From CAUZEO01 sp963578625 (GTDB lineage: Bacteria > Verrucomicrobiota > Kiritimatiellia > SLOV01): DNA of 9,849 nucleotides. The notes beneath the pieces were generated by a model. The model was not told the DNA's origin and did not search any database. It was given only the letters and a program-made list of their open reading frames with translations. Position numbers and translations under genes: made by a program. Positions 1 through 7,232 of the stretch are shown here, piece after piece (positions within the stretch are counted from its first letter, which is position 1; every line of letters begins with the position of its first letter). The DNA is taken from NCBI GenBank assembly GCA_963578625.1, contig CAUZEO010000198.1:1-9849 (forward strand). The letters are read 5' to 3'.

Positions 1-1
1 C

Positions 2-91
2 GACAAGATTTCCGAACAAGGCCTGAACAGCCTTTCGGAGCAGGAGCGGGAGATCCTACGGAAGGCGGGGAAGAGAGGGGGAGGTAGGTAG
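2..91 (+). CDS. C-terminal end of a probable rhomboid-family membrane protein (partial)
   Basis: This is the 3' end of a gene that enters from the left; only 29 codons and a TAG stop are visible. The peptide begins DKISEQGLNSLSEQERE and continues with ILRKAGKR and a basic, glycine-rich end. A tail of the form 'DKIs..G..SLt..Er..L..a' is known from the C-terminus of many rhomboid-type intramembrane serine proteases in Bacteroidetes and PVC bacteria, after the last membrane helix. The catalytic Ser/His and the transmembrane segments lie outside the window, so the family call rests only on this tail. About 92 bp of non-coding DNA separate it from the oppositely oriented Sel1 gene, so the two genes converge. 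Confidence 0.5.
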   Translation, partial: DKISEQGLNSLSEQEREILRKAGKRGGGR

Positions 92-183
92 AAGGAAGTA
101 TTCAGTGTTTAGTTTTTAGTGAGGTCTGAAGCATTGGCAGGCGGGCTTTGGAACTCGTCATTTTCCCGTCATTGGGCAATCCG

Positions 184-960
184 TCAATGGTCATTCTCTG
201 CCAACTTTGCTTTTACTTCTTTCTTTAGCTCGGCGGCGCGAGCTTTCGCTTTTTTGTACTGCTTTGGATCGAGTTCCATGTGGAGGTCGGCGATGAGTTC
301 TCCTGCGCCGACGTAGTAGCGCGACGCGAGGTGTCCCCATGCGAAGGCCTCGCTATAATCCTGCTCCACGCCTTCCCCGTTGAAGTATGCCCTTCCCAGT
401 TCATATTGGGCTGCGGTGATGCCTCCGTTTGCCGCCTTTTCCAGCCATTTCACCCCGACTTCCTCGTCCTTGGTTGTGCCGCGGCCTTCCATGTAGGCGA
501 GGCCCAATTCGTACTGCGCCGGGTGATTTCCTTTGGCCGCCGACCTCTTGAACCAGGACACCGCTTCTTCCTTGTTCGTCTCGAGGCCAATACCGTACAT
601 GTTCGCGAATCCCATATTGTAAATTGCCAATTCCAGATCCTGGCCCGCCGCCTTGCGCATCCATTCGATGCTTTTCTTCTTATCCTGTTCCATCAGGTAG
701 CCCTGCAGGTTCGCGATGCCGTAGTCATACTGAGCCTGCGCGTCTCCGGATTCAGCTTTCTTGAGGAGGCCATCCATCTCCGTCTCCGTCTTGATCGTTC
801 TCAATCTGGATCCGGGCAGCCACTCGACCTCCGTCTCTGCGCTCTCTTCGGCGGAATCCGGATCCTTCGACTCCTCGGCATCCTGCGCGTATGCGCAAGA
901 AAGTGGACCCACGAATAGAAGGGTGTAGCAGGTCAGGAACAGAAGTCGATTTTTCGGCAT
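184..960 (-). CDS. Secreted Sel1-repeat (SLR/TPR-like) protein
   Basis: The 258-residue protein begins with a typical Sec signal peptide: basic MPKNR, a hydrophobic stretch to about residue 20, and an AYA-QD signal peptidase I site near residue 25. The Cys at 22 is not in a good lipobox, so a soluble periplasmic protein is more likely than a lipoprotein. An acidic linker (about 26-50) follows. Four Sel1-like repeats then occupy roughly 73-107, 109-143, 146-180 and 182-217, each showing the A-x-x-x-LG-x-x-Y-x-x-G-x-G pattern and a W-x-x-K/H-A-A segment. The C-terminus is a lysine/alanine-rich helix. Such alpha-solenoids bind other proteins; no enzyme activity is expected and the partner is unknown. 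The ATG at 960 is preceded by GAGG nine bases upstream, which fixes the start. It lies 26 bp downstream of the helicase stop on the same strand, so co-transcription is likely. Confidence 0.85.
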   Translation of the reverse strand: MPKNRLLFLTCYTLLFVGPLSCAYAQDAEESKDPDSAEESAETEVEWLPGSRLRTIKTETEMDGLLKKAESGDAQAQYDYGIANLQGYLMEQDKKKSIEWMRKAAGQDLELAIYNMGFANMYGIGLETNKEEAVSWFKRSAAKGNHPAQYELGLAYMEGRGTTKDEEVGVKWLEKAANGGITAAQYELGRAYFNGEGVEQDYSEAFAWGHLASRYYVGAGELIADLHMELDPKQYKKAKARAAELKKEVKAKLAENDH

Positions 961-986
961 GATGTTTTTCCTCGGTTATTGGGATC

Positions 987-3900
987 CTACGTCAGGAGCA
1001 AGCTGAGGTCCTCTTTGGTGAGGCTGCGAATGAGGCTGTTGTCTGCGGTAATGATAGCGTCGGCGAGATCTCTTTTCGTTTTCTGGAGTTCGATCACTTT
1101 TTCTTCCACGGTGTTCCGCGCGATCAACCGGTATGCGAACACGCGGCGCGTCTGGCCAATGCGGTGTGCGCGATCGATGGCTTGCGCTTCCACGGCCGGA
1201 TTCCACCACGGATCAAGGAGGAATACATACTCCGCCGCGGTCAAATTGAGCCCGAGGCCGCCGGCCTTCAAGCTGATGAGAAATAATTTATAGTTCTCAT
1301 CCTCTTGAAACCGATCGACACGGTCCTGACGGTTGCGAGTCCGGCCGTCGAGGTATTCGTACGCGATGCCATTTTTGTCGAGTCGATCGCGAACGATACT
1401 CAGGAAGCTGGTAAACTGAGAGAAGACGAGCGCCTTGTGCCCTTTTTCAACGACTTCAGTGAGTCGAGGGATCAGAAGGTCGAGCTTCGCGCTTTCTTCC
1501 GATAATAGATTCGGATCGATCAAGCCCTGGTGGCACGCCGCCTGGCGCAGGCGAAGCAACGCTTCCAGCACGTGAATCTTTGAGCGGTTCATGCCCTCGT
1601 TTTCCACCCGGCTCAGGAGGGATTGCTGGAAATGTTTCCGCAGTTCGTCGTAATGTTTCCGCTGGGCTGTGGGCATGTCGCAGTAGAGGGTTTCCTCCAT
1701 GCGTTCGGGCAGGTCTTTCGCGACTTGCGATTTGGTGCGGCGTAAAATGAAAGGCCGAAGAGCTCGCCGAAGCATTTCGCGGGCGTGCTCATCAGAGGTT
1801 CGCGGATCTCCCGCGAACATCCTGAAAATGCCGGCGGTCCCCAGCATGCCCGGATTCAGGAAGTCGAACAGGCTCCACAATTCGCCCAAGTGGTTTTCGA
1901 TCGGGGTGCCGCTCAATGCGAGGCGATATTTTGCCTTGAGCAGGCGGGTCGCCTTGGATGCCTGCGTCCTTTCATTTTTGATGGCCTGGGCCTCATCCAG
2001 CACTGCGTATTCCCATTCGATATCTTTCATGAACGCAATGTCCCGGCGCAGGGTTCCATAGGAGGTGACGACGACTCCGTACTTCAGCAAGTGCTCGGGC
2101 TTCCGAATGCGCTGTATTCCTGCATGCTCCAACACCTTGAGGTGCGGCGTAAACTTTTCAGCTTCCCGTCGCCAGTTAAAGAGGAGGGAACTCGGAACGA
2201 TCACCAGGGACGGGTGTTCGGAGGATTCGTCGTTCCGTCTCGCGTGATGCTCGGTGAGCAGTGCCAACACCTGCACGGTTTTTCCGAGGCCCATGTCGTC
2301 GGCAAGGCACCCGCCGAATCCGAATTTTTGCAGGAAAAACAACCAGCCCAAGCCCTCTTCCTGGTACTCCCGCAACGTTCCGACGAACCGGGGATGTGCT
2401 TTCATCGACTTGACGGTCGAAAAGCTCTCCAATTCTTCCCGCATCTTAAGAAATGTCGCGTCGCAAGTTGCTTCCGGTTGAGATGCCAGGAGCGCATCCA
2501 GAAATCCTGCCTGGGTCGTTCGGAAGCGAATGTGATCATCTTCGATGGTTCCCATGCCGGCCATGGCCGCGAATTTCTGCATCCACTCATCAGGCAGCAC
2601 GCCGACAGATCCGTCCCCCAGGCGAACGGTTCGCTCTCCCTTTTGAAGCGCTTTCAGCAGGACGGGCAAATCCAGGGATTCGCCCCCAAAGTCGCAACCA
2701 CCGCGCAGCTCGAACCAGTCGATTCCGCTGCTGACACCCATCGTTAATTCTCCGGGACTCCGGAACAGTTTCCCTTCTGCTTTCACTTGCCAGCCCCTGC
2801 TCAACAGTTTCCACACTGCATCAGAGAACTTGCTGGAAGCGATTTCATAGGGATGATCAGGCATGTAGTGGCTGCGTCGTGCGGGTCGGATCCCGATCTG
2901 CTGAAGAAGTTCAATGGCGACCGATTCCGATGCTTCATCCCGCAGCAGAAATTTATACTCCTCCTTGCAGAACACGCCGGGACCCGGTTCATGCATGGGG
3001 ATCGCCTGTCCATCATATAGAAACCGCACCGCGGCTCTCAGGGGGGCCGCGGCTTGTTGCTGATCCGGCTTCACCTGCAATTCGGGGATCGGCGGGTCGC
3101 AGATTTCACGGTACTTAAGCTCTTCGGGCAGGTTTAGCCGGGGAACTTCCCTGCCCTGAAGTGCTCCCTCCACGAACTCTTTTCCTGCTTCGGCAGGGAC
3201 TGCGAAGCGGTTCTCCATTCGCAGCATGCTGATCCATGAAAACGAATCGGCGTGGTCCAGCCGCGCAAGGGTGTCGGACCAAATGACCCATCCGTTCCAC
3301 AGCAGGAGGCGGGGTGAGGAGAGGTCCCGACGTTCCTCCCCGCGGAGCAGCGCCCCCGTGACGGTGTATGGATCCTGCTCGTCGATACGGTGAACCTCCA
3401 CCGTGAAAATCCAAGGATCCCCGTGATCCATTTGCAAGGCAGGAACATCCGTTTCGACGTCTGGGGGTTCGATGCCGAATCGCCCAGTCTCACACAACAT
3501 GGGAAGCAGGGTATCCTGGATGGAGAAAGGAAGTTGAAACTCGGCGTTGATGGATCCGTAGTCGTAGCCGTACGCATAGGACCGGTCGATGCGCGCGAGA
3601 ATTGCCAGAATACTCCGGTCCAGCGGATTGACCAGTTCGTCGATCTCGTTGCGATTGATCCGAAGAGGTTTGCGTTTTCCCAATGAGCCATCATTCTTGA
3701 GCGTACGGCAGAGTGGGCGGATGGACGGCAATCCCGAGTGGTAGGTGTCTTCCAGGTTGAGCCGGTATTCGATTTTGAGATCTAGAACAGGTTGTGGCGC
3801 CGATTTGGCATCGGAGACGGAATTGATCTTATCGAGGTAATTCTTCCAGGGGATTGGCTCGGCGTTCGGATTCCTGCTCCGCCCCCCCGAATTCTTGCCA

Positions 3901-4268
3901 AACGGGGAATCCTTGTCATCCGGTTCCTGGTCCGGATTCCACATGTCCGAATCGTCCTCATATTCACTTACAAGATCGAGTTGCCTGGGTTTGGTCGGCA
4001 GAAAGGACTCCTCCTCGGCTTTCAAAAGAGAGGCCCAGATATGTTTGCAGAAATGTCCCCGGACGAAATGCCGGCAGGTGCACGAAACCGTGAGCTGGCT
4101 AGCGTTCAGCACCAGGCCGACATCGTATGTCTCCGCCCCGCGAACGGAGGCCGCGAGGGATCCACCGCGACGGCCTTTCAGGTGGACCCGACCGCCTTCG
4201 AAGTACTTTCGTCCACGGGATCGGATATTGCTGAAAAAGTAAGGCTGGAGGGATTCGAGGCTGCTCAC
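987..4268 (-). CDS. SWIM zinc finger / SNF2-family DNA-dependent ATPase (helicase-like)
   Basis: The 1093-residue protein is a bacterial SNF2/Rad54-like ATPase, expected to translocate on double-stranded DNA and remodel protein-DNA or polymerase complexes; its specific substrate is not known. An N-terminal SWIM zinc finger has ligands C63, C65, C74 and H76 (CxC...CxH). An acidic linker (about 90-140) and a long region with no motif I recognise (about 150-620) follow; its later part probably matches the bacterial SNF2-associated domain. The ATPase core is complete: Walker A DMGLGKT at 658-664, DEAQ box at 758-761, LSGTPIEN at 785-792, ALRPFILRRTKSQV near 836-849, SLKAGGLGLNLT at 999-1010 and the arginine-finger motif DRAHRIGQ at 1032-1039. 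The start is a GTG at 4268, the first start after an in-frame TAG only two codons upstream; the ribosome site is weak. It heads a leftward pair with the Sel1 gene. Confidence 0.93.
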   Translation of the reverse strand: MSSLESLQPYFFSNIRSRGRKYFEGGRVHLKGRRGGSLAASVRGAETYDVGLVLNASQLTVSCTCRHFVRGHFCKHIWASLLKAEEESFLPTKPRQLDLVSEYEDDSDMWNPDQEPDDKDSPFGKNSGGRSRNPNAEPIPWKNYLDKINSVSDAKSAPQPVLDLKIEYRLNLEDTYHSGLPSIRPLCRTLKNDGSLGKRKPLRINRNEIDELVNPLDRSILAILARIDRSYAYGYDYGSINAEFQLPFSIQDTLLPMLCETGRFGIEPPDVETDVPALQMDHGDPWIFTVEVHRIDEQDPYTVTGALLRGEERRDLSSPRLLLWNGWVIWSDTLARLDHADSFSWISMLRMENRFAVPAEAGKEFVEGALQGREVPRLNLPEELKYREICDPPIPELQVKPDQQQAAAPLRAAVRFLYDGQAIPMHEPGPGVFCKEEYKFLLRDEASESVAIELLQQIGIRPARRSHYMPDHPYEIASSKFSDAVWKLLSRGWQVKAEGKLFRSPGELTMGVSSGIDWFELRGGCDFGGESLDLPVLLKALQKGERTVRLGDGSVGVLPDEWMQKFAAMAGMGTIEDDHIRFRTTQAGFLDALLASQPEATCDATFLKMREELESFSTVKSMKAHPRFVGTLREYQEEGLGWLFFLQKFGFGGCLADDMGLGKTVQVLALLTEHHARRNDESSEHPSLVIVPSSLLFNWRREAEKFTPHLKVLEHAGIQRIRKPEHLLKYGVVVTSYGTLRRDIAFMKDIEWEYAVLDEAQAIKNERTQASKATRLLKAKYRLALSGTPIENHLGELWSLFDFLNPGMLGTAGIFRMFAGDPRTSDEHAREMLRRALRPFILRRTKSQVAKDLPERMEETLYCDMPTAQRKHYDELRKHFQQSLLSRVENEGMNRSKIHVLEALLRLRQAACHQGLIDPNLLSEESAKLDLLIPRLTEVVEKGHKALVFSQFTSFLSIVRDRLDKNGIAYEYLDGRTRNRQDRVDRFQEDENYKLFLISLKAGGLGLNLTAAEYVFLLDPWWNPAVEAQAIDRAHRIGQTRRVFAYRLIARNTVEEKVIELQKTKRDLADAIITADNSLIRSLTKEDLSLLLT

Positions 4269-4520
4269 AACCAGCTAGGACGACAGATCCTGGCCAGAAT
4301 TGCAAGACGAAAGGGGAACTTACTGCCTGATTTCTTCGAATTGGGCTGTATCAGCTATTGACGAGAGTACAACTTCCCGTTCATTGCGAATCTGCTCGGA
4401 CCTTGGACTTGAGCGGAATCCTCGGGCAGACGCTTTGGTTGATGAATTCAACAGGATGATCGCCAAGGACATGTATGTCGAGTATTGACAATTCGGCATG
4501 ATCATCGCATAGGGAGTGGC
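4269..4520. other. Divergent spacer between helicase and rubredoxin genes
   Basis: This 252-bp stretch must hold the promoters for both the leftward helicase gene and the rightward rub operon, but I see no convincing -35/-10 pair for either. It is less GC-rich than the flanking genes. A short open frame (TTG start at 4300, stop at 4486-4488, 62 codons, + strand) ends in a helix-like peptide around DALVDEFNRMIAKDMYVEY. It lacks a ribosome site and I recognise no family, so it is not called as a gene. It could be a gene remnant. Confidence 0.4.
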
Positions 4521-4712
4521 ATGGATTCGGTAGAGACTAACAAAACAGCTGGTAAATGGATTTGCAGAATTTGTGGTCACATTTATGACCCTGCGGAGGG
4601 CGACCCCGACTCCGGGATTGCGCCCGGGACCGCGTTTTCGGAAATACCCGATACTTGGTACTGCCCTGATTGTGGCGTAACCAAGGATGATTTTGAGCCA
4701 TTTGATGACTGA
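4521..4712 (+). CDS. rubA: Rubredoxin
   Basis: This 63-residue protein is a small one-iron electron carrier of the cytoplasm. The four Cys ligands of the Fe site are in the canonical knuckles C15-x-x-C18-G-H and C48-P-D-C51-G. The usual core is present: W13, Y22-D-P, the GDPDSGIAPGT turn, and the aromatic pair W46-Y47 before the second knuckle. Length is normal for the family (about 50-60). I chose the ATG at 4521 because AGGGAG lies just upstream (4511-4516); an in-frame TTG at 4485 would add 12 residues not expected in rubredoxins. The reductase gene follows after 30 bp, so this is a rubA-rubB operon. Codon use looks more AT-rich than in rubB, by eye. The final electron acceptor cannot be read from the window. 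Confidence 0.95.
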   Translation: MDSVETNKTAGKWICRICGHIYDPAEGDPDSGIAPGTAFSEIPDTWYCPDCGVTKDDFEPFDD

Positions 4713-4742
4713 TATCCGGGCGTCGGGACGCAATCGGGTATA

Positions 4743-5900
4743 ATGTCCGCACCCCTCGTTATTATCGGAACCGGTCAGGCAGGAACGACTGTCGCCCGAG
4801 AATTCAGAAAGCTTGATCCGTCTTCGCCGGTGATTCTCATTACGTCGGATGACGGCCGGATCTATTCCAAGCCCCTTCTCTCCAATGCGCTGGCAATGGG
4901 TAAAGACGCCGACGCGCTGGCGATGATGCCGGCCGAGCAGTTTGCCGGACAAGTCGATGCGCAGGTCCACGCAAACACCCGGGTCCAGTCCATCGATCTG
5001 CAGGCACGCACGATTCGGTCGGATGCCGGCGAGACAACGTACCGGCAGCTGGTTCTTGCGGTAGGCGCCAATCAGATCCGGATCCCCACCGAGGGGGATG
5101 CGAACGACGATATCCTGACGGTGAACAGCCTCATGGATTACGCAGTCTTCCGTGAGCGGCTTACTTTCGGAATGCACGTTACGATTCTCGGCGCCGGTTT
5201 GATCGGTAGTGAATTCGCCAACGACCTGCTGGCCTCCAGATATCAAGTTTCGCTGATTGATCCTGCTCCCTACCCGATGAGTCGCTTCGTGCCCGAAGAA
5301 ATTGGGCGAGACCTGCAGGATGCGTTATCCGGAATTGGCGCGATCATGCACCTTGGTCGCACGGCGAAAGCCGCGTGGCACGATAACGACGGTTACCGGG
5401 TTGAACTGGATGACGGGGAATCGTTTTCGACAAACTTGATCCTGTCTGCGGTGGGGCTGAAGCCCGGCGTGGATCTTGCCGCGGCCGCCGGCGTAAAAAC
5501 CAACCGTGGCATCGTGGTGGACAAGTTCTTGAGGACTTCTGATCCCAACCTGTTTGCAATCGGAGACTGTGCCGAGGTGGAAGGGCTCGTGCTGCCGTTT
5601 ATCATGCCGATCATGCACGCGGGCCGGGCGCTGGCGAAAACGCTGGCGGGGCAGGAGACCCCCTTGGTGTATCCTGCTATGCCGGTGACCGTTAAAACAC
5701 CATGTCTGCCGCTGGTTTCCGCGCCCGCGGTGCACGGCGAACAGATTTCATGGAAGCCAGAGGCGGTCGACGATGGGAAGAAACTGGCTGGATATGACGA
5801 AGCGAATCTACTCAGGGCATTGACGCTCACCGGCGGGGCAACAAAACAAGCTTTCGCAGCCTGCCGCGACATTCCTTATTGGCTGGGGCCGGTCTCGTAG
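4743..5900 (+). CDS. rubB: NADH:rubredoxin reductase (FAD-dependent)
   Basis: The 385-residue flavoprotein should move electrons from NADH to rubredoxin through FAD. Residues 1-120 carry the FAD dinucleotide fold (IIGTGQAG, G9-x-G11-x-x-G14). Residues 145-250 carry the NAD-binding fold (GAGLIGSEFAND from 150). The second FAD motif FAIGDCAEV is at 271-279. Length and many stretches match my recollection of Pseudomonas aeruginosa RubB (384 aa), for example the DDGR-YSKP-L segment near 36-45, IGSEFANDL, SAVGL-P near 235-241, NRGIVVD, and MPVTVKTP at 313-320, a signature of this reductase class rather than of generic NADH dehydrogenases. It starts 30 bp after rubredoxin and ends at a TAG, 175 bp before the convergent sulfatase. 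No strong ribosome site precedes the ATG; translation may depend on coupling or on the weak CGGG stretches. Confidence 0.92.
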   Translation: MSAPLVIIGTGQAGTTVAREFRKLDPSSPVILITSDDGRIYSKPLLSNALAMGKDADALAMMPAEQFAGQVDAQVHANTRVQSIDLQARTIRSDAGETTYRQLVLAVGANQIRIPTEGDANDDILTVNSLMDYAVFRERLTFGMHVTILGAGLIGSEFANDLLASRYQVSLIDPAPYPMSRFVPEEIGRDLQDALSGIGAIMHLGRTAKAAWHDNDGYRVELDDGESFSTNLILSAVGLKPGVDLAAAAGVKTNRGIVVDKFLRTSDPNLFAIGDCAEVEGLVLPFIMPIMHAGRALAKTLAGQETPLVYPAMPVTVKTPCLPLVSAPAVHGEQISWKPEAVDDGKKLAGYDEANLLRALTLTGGATKQAFAACRDIPYWLGPVS

Positions 5901-5920
5901 TATGGTGCCGTACCCGGGGA

Positions 5921-6032
5921 GCGGAGCCCAACCAGAACCCTGGTAGGTACGGAGCCACAAAAAACAACCTCGGCGGAGCGCGGGTATTCGACCCGTGTGC
6001 GGAGCCCAACCAGAACCCTGGTTGGGAGCCAC
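5921..6032. repeat. Duplicated hairpin repeat (two direct copies, 78-bp period)
   Basis: A 24-base sequence is present identically at 5921-5944 and 5999-6022; it begins GCGGAGCCCAACC and ends AGAACCCTGGT. Both copies are followed a few bases later by GGAGCCAC (5951-5958 and 6025-6032), so each unit is about 34-38 bases. Copy 2 forms a perfect 9-bp hairpin, CCCAACCAG (6005-6013), loop AACC, CTGGTTGGG (6018-6026); copy 1 keeps only the inner part of the stem. A further GGAGCC/GGCTCC pair (6025-6030 and 6040-6045) adds another small stem. No T-tract follows, so it is not a standard intrinsic terminator. It resembles a dispersed intergenic palindromic repeat. Confidence 0.75.
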
Positions 6033-6054
6033 TGCTTGAGGCTCCGCTACATAC

Positions 6055-6079
6055 GGTAGAACCGTGGTACGGTTCTACC
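6055..6079. terminator. Perfect 11-bp hairpin at the convergent gene ends
   Basis: GGTAGAACCGT (6055-6065) and ACGGTTCTACC (6069-6079) are perfect reverse complements separated by GGT. The hairpin covers the stop codon of the leftward sulfatase reading frame (TAG, complement of 6075-6077) and lies between two convergent genes, which suits a 3'-end structure or bidirectional terminator. Neither side has a run of T, so factor-independent termination is not assured; it may instead protect mRNA 3' ends. Confidence 0.5.
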
Positions 6080-7111
6080 CGATCGTGCAGGGGGATTCCC
6101 CTGCTTCTTTCATGCGCTGCTTGAGTCTTTCCGCGAGTTCTTTGCGGAGATCCTCGTGATCTTTGAAATCGACGAGATTGTTTCGTTCATGCGGGGTCGT
6201 TCTGGAGATCGTACAGGCAGTATTCCTCGTAGCGATCGCTGGATGCGTCATGGACTGGATCGCGATCAGGAGCGTGAATGCAGTATTTCCATCGGTCGGT
6301 TCTAAGGGCGCGGCCGACCATACTTTCACTGATCTGCACGAAGACATCACTCGGCCAGTCGCCGGGACCCTCCTGAAGGAGTTTCTGCAGCGGGTGCCCG
6401 CGCATCTGCGCCGGCGCTTCGATATTGTCAGCCGCAAGAACGGTGGACGGAAAATCGATGAGACTCACCAGTTCGTTGACAATGCGGCCACCCTCGAAGC
6501 CCAGTCCCCGTATGATCAGGGGCACGCGGATCGAAGCCTCGTGCGGGGAGCGCTTTGATTCACTGTTTCGCGTTCCAAAATGATCCCCGTGGTCGCTGGT
6601 GTAAATGACGATCGTGTCATCACTGATGCCGAGCGAAGTCAACTCGCTGGTCGTTGATATCGTACAGAAAACCCTCGTAGCCATGGCTGGTATATTCCAA
6701 GGTTTCCGCCGCCAGCCAGTAATCGGAGTATCCGCCCCTGCGTTCGACGGGAATCGGCTGGGTACCCGCGTTTCCGGTCTCATCCCAACGCATCGACAAG
6801 TGCCATTTCCCGACGTATCCGACCTGGTAACCGGATTCGGACATCCAGTGCGCGAGGGCCCGCTGCCCGTCCCGCAGACCACGGTGGTTGGTATGGAAAC
6901 CGGTTTCGGTCGCGTACTGCCCGGTTTGTAGGCAGGACCGGGCGGGTCCACACACCGGCTGGGGAGTAAATGCGTGCTGGAACATGACCCCCTCACCGGC
7001 CATTCGATCCAGATTCGGCGTGAGCCCGGGGAATATGGGTCGGCCATAGCAGTCCACGGTGTCCCACCGTTGCTGGTCACTTAGAATGAAGAGAATATTT
7101 GGCGTGCTCAT
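6075..7111 (-). pseudogene. Decayed S1-family sulfatase (frameshifted, with internal deletion)
   Basis: Sulfatase sequence runs through three successive reading frames. Frame 1 (7111 to about 6650) starts MSTPNILFILSDQQRWD and carries metal-site residues near D12, the formylglycine motif C54-G-P-A-R followed by LQTG (the Cys that a maturation enzyme would oxidise), and GKWHL at 101-105; it stops at 6620-6622. Frame 2 (about 6650 to about 6195) carries TSDHGDHFGTRN, a degraded form of the usual 'EYKRSCHE' segment (here ESKRSPHE), and WPSDVFVQISES; it stops at 6187-6189. Frame 3 carries HERNNLVDF and the C-terminus. Intact relatives have about 450-500 residues; here only about 345 codons remain. 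The block between DINDQRVDF and the SLGISDDT segment, which normally holds the 'PFFLFLSYLEPHHQND' region, is missing. The enzyme would have removed sulfate esters, probably from sugars. The missing core and altered conserved residues argue for a true pseudogene; the second frameshift alone could be a sequencing error. Confidence 0.85.
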
Positions 7112-7117
7112 CGGGCG

Positions 7118-7147
7118 ATTTTATTCGCTATCCTATTTCGGCGGCAA
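7118..7147 (-). promoter_or_regulatory. Possible sigma70 promoter of the sulfatase gene
   Basis: On the minus strand TTGCCG (complement of 7142-7147) and TAAAAT (complement of 7118-7123) stand 18 bases apart and resemble -35 and -10 boxes. The -10 box lies only 6 bases before the ATG, so a transcript from it would be nearly leaderless; no good ribosome site is seen before this ATG, which is compatible. The match is modest and may be chance. Confidence 0.25.
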
Positions 7148-7232
7148 TGAATAACGGCAGGCGGTGTTTGCTTTGTGCGGTGGCCTTGCGCAATGATTCG
7201 CGCGGAATGTGATATGGAGAAGAGGTGCAGCG

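Noticed and set aside
280..918. Open frame of 212 codons on the + strand opposite the Sel1-repeat gene
   Set aside because: The minus-strand frame has a signal peptide, ribosome site and four clear repeats; the + frame is its shadow.
1785..2747. Open frame of 320 codons on the + strand inside the helicase gene
   Set aside because: It is antisense to the conserved SNF2 ATPase core and shows no domain or ribosome site of its own.
4300..4488. Small gene of 62 codons upstream of rubredoxin
   Set aside because: It has a TTG start without a ribosome site and no family resemblance; it lies where the divergent promoters must be.
4485..4520. TTGACA at 4485-4490 as the -35 box of a rubA promoter
   Set aside because: The bases at the matching -10 position (CATAGG) are a poor match and overlap the ribosome site, so I could not support it.
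4739..4744. Perfect TATAAT overlapping the rubB start codon
   Set aside because: No -35 box lies 16-18 bases upstream (the bases there are CCGGGC), and a promoter here would start inside the gene; it is likely chance.
4320..5246. Open frame of 308 codons on the minus strand across rubA and the first half of rubB
   Set aside because: It is antisense to two confidently identified genes, has no recognisable motif, and its arginine/glycine-rich product is typical of a shadow of GC-rich coding DNA.
5921..6022. Possible CRISPR array from the 24-base direct repeats
   Set aside because: There are only two copies, the second GGAGCCAC block follows at unequal spacing, no third repeat exists, and no cas gene is nearby.
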